A stretch of 64,000 bases of DNA, taken from Oenococcus oeni DSM 20252 = AWRIB129. Lineage in GTDB: Bacteria > Bacillota > Bacilli > Lactobacillales > Lactobacillaceae. Where the stretch lies: the NCBI RefSeq assembly GCF_000372485.1, contig NZ_AQVA01000003.1, forward strand, positions 62,162 to 126,161, given 5' to 3'. Shown one piece after another: positions 17,207 through 24,934 of the stretch (position 1 is its first letter; every line of letters begins with the position of its first letter). The translations under genes and the position numbers were made by a program. The notes below the pieces were generated by a model that worked only from the letters and a program-made list of their open reading frames with translations, was not told the DNA's origin and made no database searches.

Positions 17207-17803
17207 TTAATCTTCTTGATAACGAAAATTGAAGCCCAGGGAAAGGTCGTCACTTCGATATTCTCTGAATTTATAAAGTAGTGGATGCCATTTTTGATTA
17301 TCTATTTTTTGATTCGTTTTTAAGATTTTTCGTTCGACGAAACTAGCCAAAATTTTGGCCTCGATTATGGCAAAATCTTTTCTGGAATTGATTTTCTCGA
17401 TTTTTAGTTCTATTTGAATAGGACATTCTTTGATTTTGTCGGGTCTGACATATTTTGCAGTTTCTTTTGTGAAGGATCCTAATTGAAATTTGTTAGGACA
17501 ATAAGAATATCCTTTTTCTTTTTTGTAATTTGGAACTTTTTCTTTTCCAGTGGTATTTGATATTTTTTCTATTTGCCGCCACAGGCTTTTATCAGGAATA
17601 TTTAAAATTGCTTCTCTAGTTTCAAACAGATTTTGAAAGGCTTGGCTGTTGGTCCCTAAACCGATCACAACTTGGTCATTTAAAGACCAAACAGATGAAA
17701 TTGGTGTGATATTAGTACTCTTTTCAGTTTGATTCCAACTGCTGATCAAAGCCACTGGGAACCCATAATAAAGACTATTTAATTTAATTTGTTGATGAGA
17801 CAT
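17207..17803 (-). CDS. Flavin reductase-like FMN-binding protein
   Basis: This protein of about 198 residues looks like the flavin reductase / flavoredoxin-like split-barrel family. Early YGFPVALISSW, then TNITPISSVWSLNDQVVIGLG (about 31-51), and NREAI-like TREAILNIP (about 64) are the usual FMN-site strands, and IQIELKIEKI lies near 140. Such proteins reduce FMN or use it in redox reactions in the cytoplasm; the partner is unknown. The frame is open for 43 codons upstream, but the Met at 17803 has AGGAG at ideal spacing, so I start there. The gene diverges from an ArsR-like regulator only about 78 bp away, which probably controls it. Confidence 0.78.
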   Translation of the reverse strand: MSHQQIKLNSLYYGFPVALISSWNQTEKSTNITPISSVWSLNDQVVIGLGTNSQAFQNLFETREAILNIPDKSLWRQIEKISNTTGKEKVPNYKKEKGYSYCPNKFQLGSFTKETAKYVRPDKIKECPIQIELKIEKINSRKDFAIIEAKILASFVERKILKTNQKIDNQKWHPLLYKFREYRSDDLSLGFNFRYQED

Positions 17804-17881
17804 TTTTCTCCTCTTGTAATGCATTTCTTTATTAGGATAAAAGAGAAATATATCGAATGCATTAGAGGCAATATAAACGAT

Positions 17882-18568
17882 ATGCAAACAGCTGATTATT
17901 CGATGGTGTCTGAAATCATAGGTAACCCTCAAAGATTGGGCATGTTGGTCTTTTTGATGGATGGACGTTTTCGTACCGTAAACGAAGTTACCAAGGCTAC
18001 GAATTTAAAGCCTAATACAGTGTCTTTGTATCTCGGCCATTTTGAGAAAATCTCTTGGTTGGATGACTATTTTCAAGGAAGATGGCACTACTATCGTTTA
18101 GCCAATTCTGAAGTAGCATCTTTGATTGAAAAGATATTAGTTTTATCGCCGAAGAAAAAGATTACTTACTTCAATTTAAATGAAGAAGAAAAGTTATTGC
18201 ATACAGGCAGAAGTTGTTATAACCATTTGGCGGGGCAATTGGGAGTTCAATTGTTGTGTTCAATGAAGACTTTGAATTGGATCAGACAGGATGGATCAGC
18301 CTTCCAATTGACGGATAAAGGTCAAAGCAATCTAAATAATGCTTTAGAGATCAAATTTTCTTTTCAAGAACAGAAGTCGTGGGATTTTATCTTGCCTTGT
18401 ATGGATTGGAGTGAACGACAACTTCATTTAAAAGGAATTGTTGGTAAAAAGATCTTGGGGGCGATGTTAGACAAAGAATGGCTTTATCGACCTAATCGGA
18501 CGCGGGCCTTGGCTTTGACATACAAAGGGAAAGAAAAATTTGGAGATTTTTTACAGATCCGCGCTTAA
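17882..18568 (+). CDS. ArsR-like winged-helix transcriptional regulator
   Basis: This protein of about 228 residues has an N-terminal winged helix of ArsR type: IGNPQRLGMLVFLMDGRFRTVNEV (about residues 12-35) and NLKPNTVSLYLGHFEKISWL (about 41-60), then a wing with HYYRLAN (about 70). The longer C-terminal part matches the two-domain ArsR relatives rather than small metal sensors, and no metal-binding Cys cluster is seen. Its ligand is unknown. The frame is open upstream to 17789, inside the divergent flavin reductase gene; I start at 17882 on domain grounds. The divergent arrangement suggests it controls the flavin reductase. Confidence 0.75.
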   Translation: MQTADYSMVSEIIGNPQRLGMLVFLMDGRFRTVNEVTKATNLKPNTVSLYLGHFEKISWLDDYFQGRWHYYRLANSEVASLIEKILVLSPKKKITYFNLNEEEKLLHTGRSCYNHLAGQLGVQLLCSMKTLNWIRQDGSAFQLTDKGQSNLNNALEIKFSFQEQKSWDFILPCMDWSERQLHLKGIVGKKILGAMLDKEWLYRPNRTRALALTYKGKEKFGDFLQIRA

Positions 18569-18569
18569 T

Positions 18570-18605
18570 AAGTTTTCTCTTTAATTTGAATTAAAAAACT
18601 TTTTT
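18570..18605. terminator. Intrinsic terminator between convergent genes
   Basis: AAGTTTT pairs with AAAACTT, with an inner TTTAATT/AATTAAA stem, then a T run. It lies between the regulator gene (plus) and the GNAT gene (minus) and could serve both. Confidence 0.6.
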
Positions 18606-18617
18606 GAAAATAAATAG

Positions 18618-19028
18618 TCAATTAACGATCAATTGGGCAGATAAAAGTCGTCTGATTGTTTTAAATCCTAATTTTTTGTATAACTTTCCAGCTGCTTGGG
18701 CTTTGTCAGATTGAACCAGTGTAATTTTATCCTGGCAACTATCATGTAAAAAGTTCCACACCTGTGCCATTAAAGCAGTTGCAATGCCTTGCTGACGATA
18801 TTTCTCATCCACACCAAGATATAATAATCGGCCTTCCTTTTGGCTTAATTGTGCTGAAGCATAAGCACACAATTGTTCATTTAAATATTCTAGAAATAAT
18901 GGATGATTTTTTCTTACGATGTTTATTTTATTTCCGCTAAACATTCGTTGATGCAATGCCAATAATTCTCTTCTTTTTTTGTTTTCAATAGAGAATGTAT
19001 GGATTTCAATTCGTATGTTAGAATTCAT
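18618..19028 (-). CDS. GNAT family N-acetyltransferase
   Basis: This protein of about 136 residues carries the acetyl-CoA pyrophosphate-binding signature: LLYLGVDEKYRQQGIATALM (about residues 66-85) gives the beta4 strand and the Q/RxxGxG/A loop. LYKKLGFKTIRR near the C-terminus is the usual beta6-alpha4 region. The acceptor substrate is unknown. The frame can start 6 codons further upstream at 19046; neither start has a clear Shine-Dalgarno. The gene stands alone between accessory genes. Confidence 0.8.
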   Translation of the reverse strand: MNSNIRIEIHTFSIENKKRRELLALHQRMFSGNKINIVRKNHPLFLEYLNEQLCAYASAQLSQKEGRLLYLGVDEKYRQQGIATALMAQVWNFLHDSCQDKITLVQSDKAQAAGKLYKKLGFKTIRRLLSAQLIVN

Positions 19029-19164
19029 TGCTTGAAAAGGGCACATCTGCCAAATTGTTTGTTGACTAAAAAGAGCGTCTTGTTCTTTAAGTCAATTCGT
19101 TAGTTTTAAATTCTTGCCGTTATAAAAGAAAACAAGTTTGGCAGGAAAATGTTTGATATGGGAT

Positions 19165-19380
19165 TTAATCAATGGGAGCAATTGCTCGAATTGAAATTGA
19201 TCGTTTGTATAGGGTCCCCCATACTTCAACTACCCAACTTTTTCCATCGCTGTATTGGTCTAATACTAGAAGTACGTCAGTTTCATCGATTATTGTCACG
19301 TCGGAATCGGCTAGATCGTTGACAACGTCTTCCACTTGATCACTAACATATTCACAGTAATTAAATGGATTCCGATTCAA
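19165..19380 (-). CDS. Small acidic protein of unknown function (doubtful)
   Basis: This 71-codon frame starts with TTG and has no Shine-Dalgarno. It stays open for about 30 more codons upstream without an ATG. The product is acidic (DQVEDVVNDLADSDV) and has a plausible beta-rich end (KSWVVEVWGTLY). I recognise no family. It may be a real small protein, or the 3' remnant of a gene that has lost its start. The amino acid composition is more protein-like than most chance frames. Confidence 0.3.
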   Translation of the reverse strand: MNRNPFNYCEYVSDQVEDVVNDLADSDVTIIDETDVLLVLDQYSDGKSWVVEVWGTLYKRSISIRAIAPID

Positions 19381-19550
19381 TTTTTCTATTTTTTTGCATA
19401 TTGTAAAAGATTTTTTTCTTTCATAAAACGTTTGATTAATTATTGGACTTATCCAAACTAAAAATGAACCATAAAATTTTTATATTTAACATAATTATTT
19501 TTCTAATCGAAGAGAAACTCAAAAGGCGGTTGAAAGTTTTTAAGGGTTGT

Positions 19551-19997
19551 CTATTTAAAGACAAGTTCAAACACCTCGCAAATGCAGGGAGCGTCTAATT
19601 TGAAAGTTTTTTTATTTTCTTTGAATTCTTTATTAAAGAAATCTTCATGAACTTTTCGCCAATAATCGTAGCTGCGATCACCTTCGCCTTCATGAAAGGC
19701 GTGTTCCTGAGAAATCAGGTTGAAAGGCACCGTTTCAACGACTTTGGTTTGTGTGATACACACAGGATTGCCCCGGCCATCCAAAATTATATTATATTCG
19801 CCAATAAGAGGTATTTCTTCGTTTGGCTCATATAATTCAAAAGCAGAGGTCGTGGCGGTCTTGATTCCACTTTTGACTAATTCTGCCAGTTCGTTTTGCA
19901 TACTTTCAGGCCAGCCGAAAGCGAACGCGGAATATTTATCCGTCGTGATATTATTTTTATTTTTAAATGCGCTCCAATACGCTTCTATATTATTCAT
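19551..19997 (-). CDS. ASCH domain-containing protein
   Basis: This protein of about 148 residues has the ASCH pattern: AFAFGWPESMQNELAELVKSGIKTATTSAFELYE (about residues 22-55, read as a block) and IILDGRGNPVCITQTKVVETVPFN (about 69-92), then EGEGDRSYDYWRKVHEDFF near 102-120. ASCH proteins have a beta-barrel related to PUA domains and are thought to bind RNA; some family members hydrolyse modified nucleosides. The frame is open upstream to 20051. I place the start at MNNIEAYW by comparison with the family; Met codons at 20003 and 20012 are also possible. Confidence 0.8.
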   Translation of the reverse strand: MNNIEAYWSAFKNKNNITTDKYSAFAFGWPESMQNELAELVKSGIKTATTSAFELYEPNEEIPLIGEYNIILDGRGNPVCITQTKVVETVPFNLISQEHAFHEGEGDRSYDYWRKVHEDFFNKEFKENKKTFKLDAPCICEVFELVFK

Positions 19998-20103
19998 CAA
20001 CATAACTGCCATTTCTAAAAAAATAAATTTTGATGATAGTATATCATCCAAAGGGTAGATGATAGATTAATATATAAAGTTCAAATCAAAAAAGGGAGGA
20101 ACT

Positions 20104-20484
20104 ATGAAAAAAGAGCATTGTATTTTCTGTCAGAGGGATGCTATTAAGATTGTTTTTGAAAATGATTTAGCAGTCGCTTTTTGGGATATTCATCCGGTTA
20201 ATAAAGGGCATCTTTTAGTAATCCCTAAAGATCATAAAGAAGATTTTTTTGATTTAAGTGATGATGAATTATTGGCAATCAAAGAACTTATTTTCAAGGG
20301 AAAAGAATTGACTGACAAAAATTTTAAAGCAGATGGCTACAATATTGGAACTAATGTTGGCAAATATGGCGGTCAGACCGTTAGGCATTGTCATTTTCAC
20401 TTAATTCCTCGTTACATTGGGGATGATCCAAAACCGGCTGGTGGTATTAGAAAAATATTGGTTAAGGGTCAAGAATTAATTTAA
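20104..20484 (+). CDS. HIT family protein (histidine triad hydrolase)
   Basis: This 126-residue protein begins with CIFCQRDAIKIVFEND and ends with the histidine triad HCHFHLIPRY (about residues 98-107), preceded by NKGHLLVIPKDH (about 33-44). HIT proteins hydrolyse nucleotide phosphoramidates or dinucleotide polyphosphates in the cytoplasm. The CxxC pair is often seen in Gram-positive HIT proteins and may bind zinc with a His. GGGAGGAAC lies just before the ATG. The downstream channel gene may be cotranscribed. Confidence 0.92.
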   Translation: MKKEHCIFCQRDAIKIVFENDLAVAFWDIHPVNKGHLLVIPKDHKEDFFDLSDDELLAIKELIFKGKELTDKNFKADGYNIGTNVGKYGGQTVRHCHFHLIPRYIGDDPKPAGGIRKILVKGQELI

Positions 20485-20536
20485 ATTGACGCTTTTAAAT
20501 AGTGTATAAAATTCATTGGCTGAAAGGAATAAAACA

Positions 20537-21124
20537 ATGAATAAAGGAAGAGTTGAGTCTTTTACCGACGCAATTGTCGCGATAATCCTAACGATTATGG
20601 TTTTAGAAATTAAAGCACCCGGTGGCTATCAATGGTCTGATTTGTTAGATAATTTATCTGCATTCATCGCTTATACGATCAGTTTTTTCTTTATTTTGGT
20701 TGCCTGGTACAACCATCATTACATGTTTTCTTTGGCTAGGGTTATATCTAAAAAGATATTTTGGGCTAACAATATCTGGTTGTTTGTTATGAGTTTTTAT
20801 CCTGTCAGCACAGCTTGGTTGGGAAAATATATCGATCGTCTTCCGCCGGCTTTCTTTTATTATTTTGTTTTCCTATTTTGGACATTTGCCTATCAATGGC
20901 TTAGCTACGAAATAAAATCAGCTCGGGAAAACAAGGAAATCAAGACTAAAATCGAACATATGTCGATTTATCAATTTACAAAAAATCCAATTTTTTATTT
21001 TTCGGGATTTGTTATCGCTATTTTAATATTCTATTTTCCGCCATTTGTTCTGATTACTTCGGTCGTAGAATTGGTATCTATGTTGATTTTCACAAACGAA
21101 GATAGTGATAGATTATTTAGTTAA
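20537..21124 (+). CDS. TMEM175-like (DUF1211) potassium channel family protein
   Basis: This protein of about 195 residues matches the bacterial TMEM175 / DUF1211 family. The first helix carries GRVESFTDAIVAIILTIMVLEIKAP (about residues 4-28), which corresponds to the RxxxFSD signature of the pore helix, with Thr in place of Ser. Five or six hydrophobic segments follow, as expected for the bacterial single-repeat channel that assembles as a tetramer. Ion selectivity is inferred from the family. The frame is open from 20516 (TTG), but the ATG at 20537 has AAAGG at good spacing and places RxxxF near the N-terminus. Confidence 0.85.
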   Translation: MNKGRVESFTDAIVAIILTIMVLEIKAPGGYQWSDLLDNLSAFIAYTISFFFILVAWYNHHYMFSLARVISKKIFWANNIWLFVMSFYPVSTAWLGKYIDRLPPAFFYYFVFLFWTFAYQWLSYEIKSARENKEIKTKIEHMSIYQFTKNPIFYFSGFVIAILIFYFPPFVLITSVVELVSMLIFTNEDSDRLFS

Positions 21125-21162
21125 ATTTTTTTTGATTTAAAACTAGTTTGGTTTAAATAATT

Positions 21163-21276
21163 TTAGTCAATTTTTTTGTGTTTTTTATTTTTGTTGTTTT
21201 TTGCTTCTTTGCATAATCTGTTTTTTACTTTCTCAAGTATTTTGGCTGAAGCGGTTTTTTCTTTGTTGTTATCCAT
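21163..21276 (-). CDS. 37-residue Lys-rich small protein of unknown function
   Basis: A complete short frame on the minus strand starts with ATG at 21276 and ends with TAA. It has a near-perfect ribosome binding site (TAAGGAGG about 7 nt upstream). The product begins MDNNKEKTASAKILEKV and has 12 Lys among 37 residues plus one Cys, with no hydrophobic segment. It is very basic and probably binds nucleic acid or is disordered. I recognise no family. The strong Shine-Dalgarno is the main evidence that it is real. Confidence 0.6.
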   Translation of the reverse strand: MDNNKEKTASAKILEKVKNRLCKEAKNNKNKKHKKID

Positions 21277-21565
21277 TGCTTTTTCCTCCTTAAGAGAAAT
21301 GAGATCGTTGAAATTATCAACTTGCTAACCTTAGCAATTGTTTTTAAAACCTATATTAATTTTTCGTTTTGTTTAACTGAATTTTTGTTTTTAAACTTAA
21401 TTCTATCAATTCATTCAAATAGATTTACTCGCTTGTTCGTCACTGGTCTATTCCACTTGCCCATTGTTCATTTTTTTATTAAGCTTACTATTTTGAAGGT
21501 TTAGATTATCAAGGGGCATATGATTGTCCTTTATTTTTTTTCTTTTAAAAATCTTAGGAGACCTC

Positions 21566-22174
21566 ATGCAACCTAAACTATTCTTTGATATGGACAACGT
21601 CCTTGTAGATACTTTGACAGTATTTGATCGTTTGAATCCAATTTCTTATCAAGTTAAAAAACCGGATCAAATACCTGGTATATATCGGCGACTTTCACCA
21701 ATTACCGGCGCTATAGGGGCCGTGAAAAAGTTATCTGAACATTACGATACTTATATTTTGTCGACAGCGCCTTGGGAAAATTCAAGTGCATGGCAGGACA
21801 AATTATTGTGGATTTTTGATTACTTTGGGAAAGGCTTTGACGATATTTTTTATAAAAAAGTTATTTTGACTCATGACAAGTCTTTTGTGCGCTGTTCTGG
21901 CAGAATTTTAATCGACGATCGTCCTTATCACGGAGCAAGTGCTTGGGATGATTCTAATTTTGGATCTTTTTGGCTTCAATATGCTTTCGATCCACGACTC
22001 ACTTGGGAAAAAGAATTAATTGGTCTTATGATTCAAGCCAGTCAAATTTTTTTGGAGGCCCAGGTAAACGAAAGGGAAGCTCTCTTATTGGCTAACGATG
22101 GCTTTGATGGCAAATACCGTCTGCATGGATCTTTCAAAGATAATAATTTACGGGATTGGGAGAAAAATAAGTAA
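21566..22174 (+). CDS. 5'(3')-deoxyribonucleotidase family HAD protein
   Basis: This protein of about 202 residues starts with MQPKLFFDMDNVLVDTL: the HAD motif I DxDxV (FDMDNVLVD) is typical of the 5' nucleotidase, deoxy (NT5C) group. STAPWENSSAW (about residues 66-76) is motif II, with the WxxK-type loop of these enzymes. ILIDDRPYHG (about 115) is motif III/IV. Such enzymes remove the phosphate from deoxynucleoside monophosphates and help balance dNTP pools. The frame is open from 21524, but AGGAG lies directly before the ATG at 21566. Confidence 0.85.
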   Translation: MQPKLFFDMDNVLVDTLTVFDRLNPISYQVKKPDQIPGIYRRLSPITGAIGAVKKLSEHYDTYILSTAPWENSSAWQDKLLWIFDYFGKGFDDIFYKKVILTHDKSFVRCSGRILIDDRPYHGASAWDDSNFGSFWLQYAFDPRLTWEKELIGLMIQASQIFLEAQVNEREALLLANDGFDGKYRLHGSFKDNNLRDWEKNK

Positions 22175-22187
22175 ATAAGGAGTCTTT

Positions 22188-23069
22188 ATGACAATAGTAA
22201 ACGGTAAAAGAATCATTGAAAACGCTCGTACGCAAGGCTATGCAATCGGCGCTTTTAATACGAACAACCTGGAATGGACGCAAGCAATTCTACGAGCCGC
22301 CCAAAAAGAACATTCCCCAATTTTAATCGCCGTTTCAATGGGCGCTGCAAAGTATATCGGTGGTTACAAAATGGCCAAGGATATGATAACTGATTTGGAT
22401 AAATCTCTTAATATTTCTGTTCCTGTCGCTATCCATCTTGATCATGGAAACTATCAAGCGGTTAAAGACGCGATAGAATCCGGTTTCACTTCCGCCATGT
22501 TCGATGGTTCGGAGCTCGCTTTTGAGGACAATTTATCAAAAACAAAAGAATTGGTTAATTTCGCCCACGACCGAATGATTCCACTTGAAGCTGAAGTTGG
22601 TTCTATTGGCGGCGAAGAAGATGGAATAATTGGAAATGGCGAAATCGCTTCGATTGATCAGGCAGTTGCAATGGCGAGAACGGGAATCGATTATCTGGCG
22701 GCCGGGATTGGAAACATTCATGGGCGTTATCCAGATAACTGGCAAGGACTTAAATTAGAACATTTAAAAAAACTCGCCCAAGCAGTTAACCGAGTGACTG
22801 GCAAGGATTTTCCTTTGGTTTTGCATGGAGCCTCCGGCATTCCCGATGATCAGGTTAAAATGGCGATTAAGTATGGAATTTCAAAGATTAATATCAATAC
22901 CGAAGCTCAATTGGCTTTTCATCAGTCTGTCAGAGATTTCGTAGTTGCCAATAAAGATTTGGAAGGAAAAAATTACGATCCAAGAAAGTTTCTTGCTTCT
23001 GGTGTGGAAGCAATCGAAGAAACAGTTATAGGAAGAATAAAAGTCTTTGGCAGTGACCAAAGACTTTGA
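22188..23069 (+). CDS. fba: Class II fructose-bisphosphate aldolase
   Basis: This 293-residue class II (zinc-dependent) aldolase has GAFNTNNLEW near residue 21, the HLDHG metal and catalytic motif near 84-88, EAEVGSIGGEEDG near 132-144, IGNIHGRY near 174 and LHGASGIPDD near 208. It cleaves fructose 1,6-bisphosphate; tagatose or sedoheptulose bisphosphate specificity cannot be excluded from sequence. AAGGAG precedes the ATG. Obligate heterofermenters use the phosphoketolase route, so in this host the enzyme may act in the gluconeogenic direction. The last codons form one arm of a terminator hairpin. Confidence 0.93.
   Translation: MTIVNGKRIIENARTQGYAIGAFNTNNLEWTQAILRAAQKEHSPILIAVSMGAAKYIGGYKMAKDMITDLDKSLNISVPVAIHLDHGNYQAVKDAIESGFTSAMFDGSELAFEDNLSKTKELVNFAHDRMIPLEAEVGSIGGEEDGIIGNGEIASIDQAVAMARTGIDYLAAGIGNIHGRYPDNWQGLKLEHLKKLAQAVNRVTGKDFPLVLHGASGIPDDQVKMAIKYGISKININTEAQLAFHQSVRDFVVANKDLEGKNYDPRKFLASGVEAIEETVIGRIKVFGSDQRL
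23040..23067. terminator. Hairpin at the convergent fba / coaBC boundary
   Basis: AAAGTCTTTGG (23040-23050) pairs perfectly with CCAAAGACTTT (23057-23067). It encodes the last residues of the aldolase. On the minus strand it is followed by TTTTATT, so it probably terminates coaBC. Confidence 0.65.
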
Positions 23070-23080
23070 AAAATACAAAT

Positions 23081-24283
23081 TTATTCAAATACGCTTTTGA
23101 TAATTTCTTCTATGATTGAACGGGCAGTATCGATTTTACTTTGTAAAGGGAATTCCTTCTGCGCTTGTTTTGGACGGAAAATAATCACACGATTATTGTC
23201 GACATTAAATCCACTATCAGGGTGTCCAACCTCGTTTGCAACGATCATATCGGCATGCTTTTTAACCAATTTGTTTTTGGCATACTCGACTATATTTTCT
23301 GTTTCAGCGGCAAAACCAACAACGAATTGTCCGGTTTTTTTTGCTCCGACAGTTGCTAGAATATCTGGATTTTGAACAAGCTCTACTTTTAATCCTTGGT
23401 TACCGGTTTTTTTTATTTTTTGATTTGATTGTTTGGCTGGACGAAAATCAGAAACTGCTGCTGCTGAAATGAAGATATCTGTCTTATCAAAATGTTCCAA
23501 CACGGTGTCCAGCATTTCCCGAGCATCGGTCACTTTTATTAATTTACTGCCAAAGGGCAATCGACGTTCTACTGTCGAAATCAAGGTTACGACAGCTCCA
23601 GCTTCGACAGCCGCCTGGGCCAGCGCGTAACCCATTTTGCCTGACGAACGATTAGTTATATAACGTAAAGGATCAAGTGCTTCTTTTGTTCCTCCGGCAG
23701 TTATTAAGACATTTTTATTTTTAAGTTTTCCGTTTTTGGCCAGTAGTCGAATTTGGGCTTGTTCTAAAATATCATTGCTTTCCGGAAGACGACCTTTGCC
23801 GTCATAACCTTCAGCCAAAAAACCGGTAGTTGGTTCGATTATTAAAATTCCGTCTGTATCTAACTGCTTTATGTTGCGGACCGTCGCCGGATTATTCCAC
23901 ATTTGATCATTCATTGACGGAGCAATGACTTTTTCTGCTGGACTGGCCAATAAAAGTGTCGATGCAGTGTCATCTGCGATCCCATGAGCCATTTTAGCAA
24001 CAAAATTTGCGGTTGCTGGAACTACGAAAATAAAATCAGCCCAACGGGCCCAGGCAACATGATCAACGCTACCGTCGTTTGCTTTAAAGATATCAGTCAG
24101 TACAGTGTGCTTGGTTAAGGTCGAAAAAGTAAGTGGGGTAACAAAATTCTCAGCCGATTTAGTCATTGCAACTCGGACATTGCCTCCCTTTTTAATTAAG
24201 GAACGAACTAAAATTGCCGACTTATAGGCGGCTATGCCGCCGGTAACGACGACTAAAATATGTTTATTTCTAAAAAAAATCAT
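23081..24283 (-). CDS. coaBC: Bifunctional phosphopantothenoylcysteine decarboxylase / phosphopantothenate--cysteine ligase
   Basis: This protein of about 400 residues performs two steps of coenzyme A synthesis. The N-terminal CoaC flavoprotein domain has VVVTGGIAAYKSAILVRSL, the FMN site and active-site His region DHVAWARWAD (about residue 71), and PSMNDQMWNNPA (about 122). The C-terminal CoaB domain has LITAGGTKEALDPLRYITNRSSGKMGYALA (about 193-222, read as a block) and SAAAVSDFRP (about 270). The frame is open to 24304; I prefer the Met at 24283, preceded by AAAGGG. Confidence 0.93.
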   Translation of the reverse strand: MIFFRNKHILVVVTGGIAAYKSAILVRSLIKKGGNVRVAMTKSAENFVTPLTFSTLTKHTVLTDIFKANDGSVDHVAWARWADFIFVVPATANFVAKMAHGIADDTASTLLLASPAEKVIAPSMNDQMWNNPATVRNIKQLDTDGILIIEPTTGFLAEGYDGKGRLPESNDILEQAQIRLLAKNGKLKNKNVLITAGGTKEALDPLRYITNRSSGKMGYALAQAAVEAGAVVTLISTVERRLPFGSKLIKVTDAREMLDTVLEHFDKTDIFISAAAVSDFRPAKQSNQKIKKTGNQGLKVELVQNPDILATVGAKKTGQFVVGFAAETENIVEYAKNKLVKKHADMIVANEVGHPDSGFNVDNNRVIIFRPKQAQKEFPLQSKIDTARSIIEEIIKSVFE

Positions 24284-24513
24284 TATTTTTTTACCCTTTA
24301 TCATCCAAGTTTAATTATCTAAACTTCAATTTTTAAATTTCTTTAATAATTACTAATTTTAAACCTTGTTAATTTTTGTTGCCATCAACTGCACCACCTG
24401 TTTGATTAAAGAATGTTGACTAATGTTTACAAACCGGTACTTAAATGGGGACATAAAAAATAATATTTTATTCACAAACCTGTAGTTTTTGCGAGCCTTT
24501 AATTGGACAACTA

Positions 24514-24541
24514 TTGACATCGCTTACAGTTAGATTATAAT
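24514..24541 (+). promoter_or_regulatory. Consensus sigma-A promoter upstream of pyruvate oxidase
   Basis: TTGACA (24514-24519) and TATAAT (24536-24541) are both perfect and 16 bp apart. Transcription would start near 24548, about 390 nt before the pox start codon. Confidence 0.8.
24515..24528 (+). promoter_or_regulatory. cre site (CcpA operator) overlapping the pox -35
   Basis: TGACATCGCTTACA matches the cre consensus TGWNANCGNTNWCA at every defined position. Because it overlaps the -35 box, CcpA bound here should block the promoter, that is, carbon catabolite repression of pyruvate oxidase. Confidence 0.7.
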
Positions 24542-24863
24542 TTGTCTTTGTGAAATAAATGTAAGTACTAAATAAAAGTAATTTTGTTTGATTGTTACAA
24601 CCAAGATTAGATCAAGTAGATTGAATTATTTGTATGAGCAATTATTGAGGAAGCCTAAGCCTGACCTGATATTGAAATTTTTAACTACGATTCAATTTAC
24701 GGAATTATCAATCAAAGAAACAAATTGTTTACGAACTTTTGCAAGTATTTAGAACACGTTTTTCAATTTTCTGGAAAACTCGACCGGCTTAATTAAAAAT
24801 TTTAATTTTCAGTTTATCCGTTAAATATGTTTTCGAGTTTTTTAGGACTATTGTTGGTTTTAT

Positions 24864-24897
24864 AGTGAAGTATCTTCCTTCTAACCGATACTTTACT
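24864..24897 (+). repeat. 11-bp hairpin just upstream of the pox ribosome binding site
   Basis: AGTGAAGTATC pairs with GATACTTTACT (one G-T wobble) around a 12-nt loop. No T run follows. It ends about 22 nt before GAGGAGG and may stabilise the mRNA or act in regulation. Confidence 0.6.
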
Positions 24898-24934
24898 TGA
24901 TCAGTACAGACAGACATTGAGGAGGTCTCGCAAA

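Larger units (their letters stand above)
24284..24934. other. Long intergenic region with the pyruvate oxidase promoter and leader
   Basis: Between divergent coaBC and pox there are about 650 bp without a gene. Visible are the pox promoter with an overlapping cre site (24514-24541), a 5' leader of about 390 nt, and a strong hairpin (24864-24897) just before the ribosome binding site. No riboswitch class that I can name is evident. Confidence 0.6.

Noticed and set aside
21322-21504. 60-codon hydrophobic plus-strand frame upstream of the nucleotidase gene
   Set aside because: It is Phe- and Leu-rich because the DNA is T-rich, and there is no Shine-Dalgarno.
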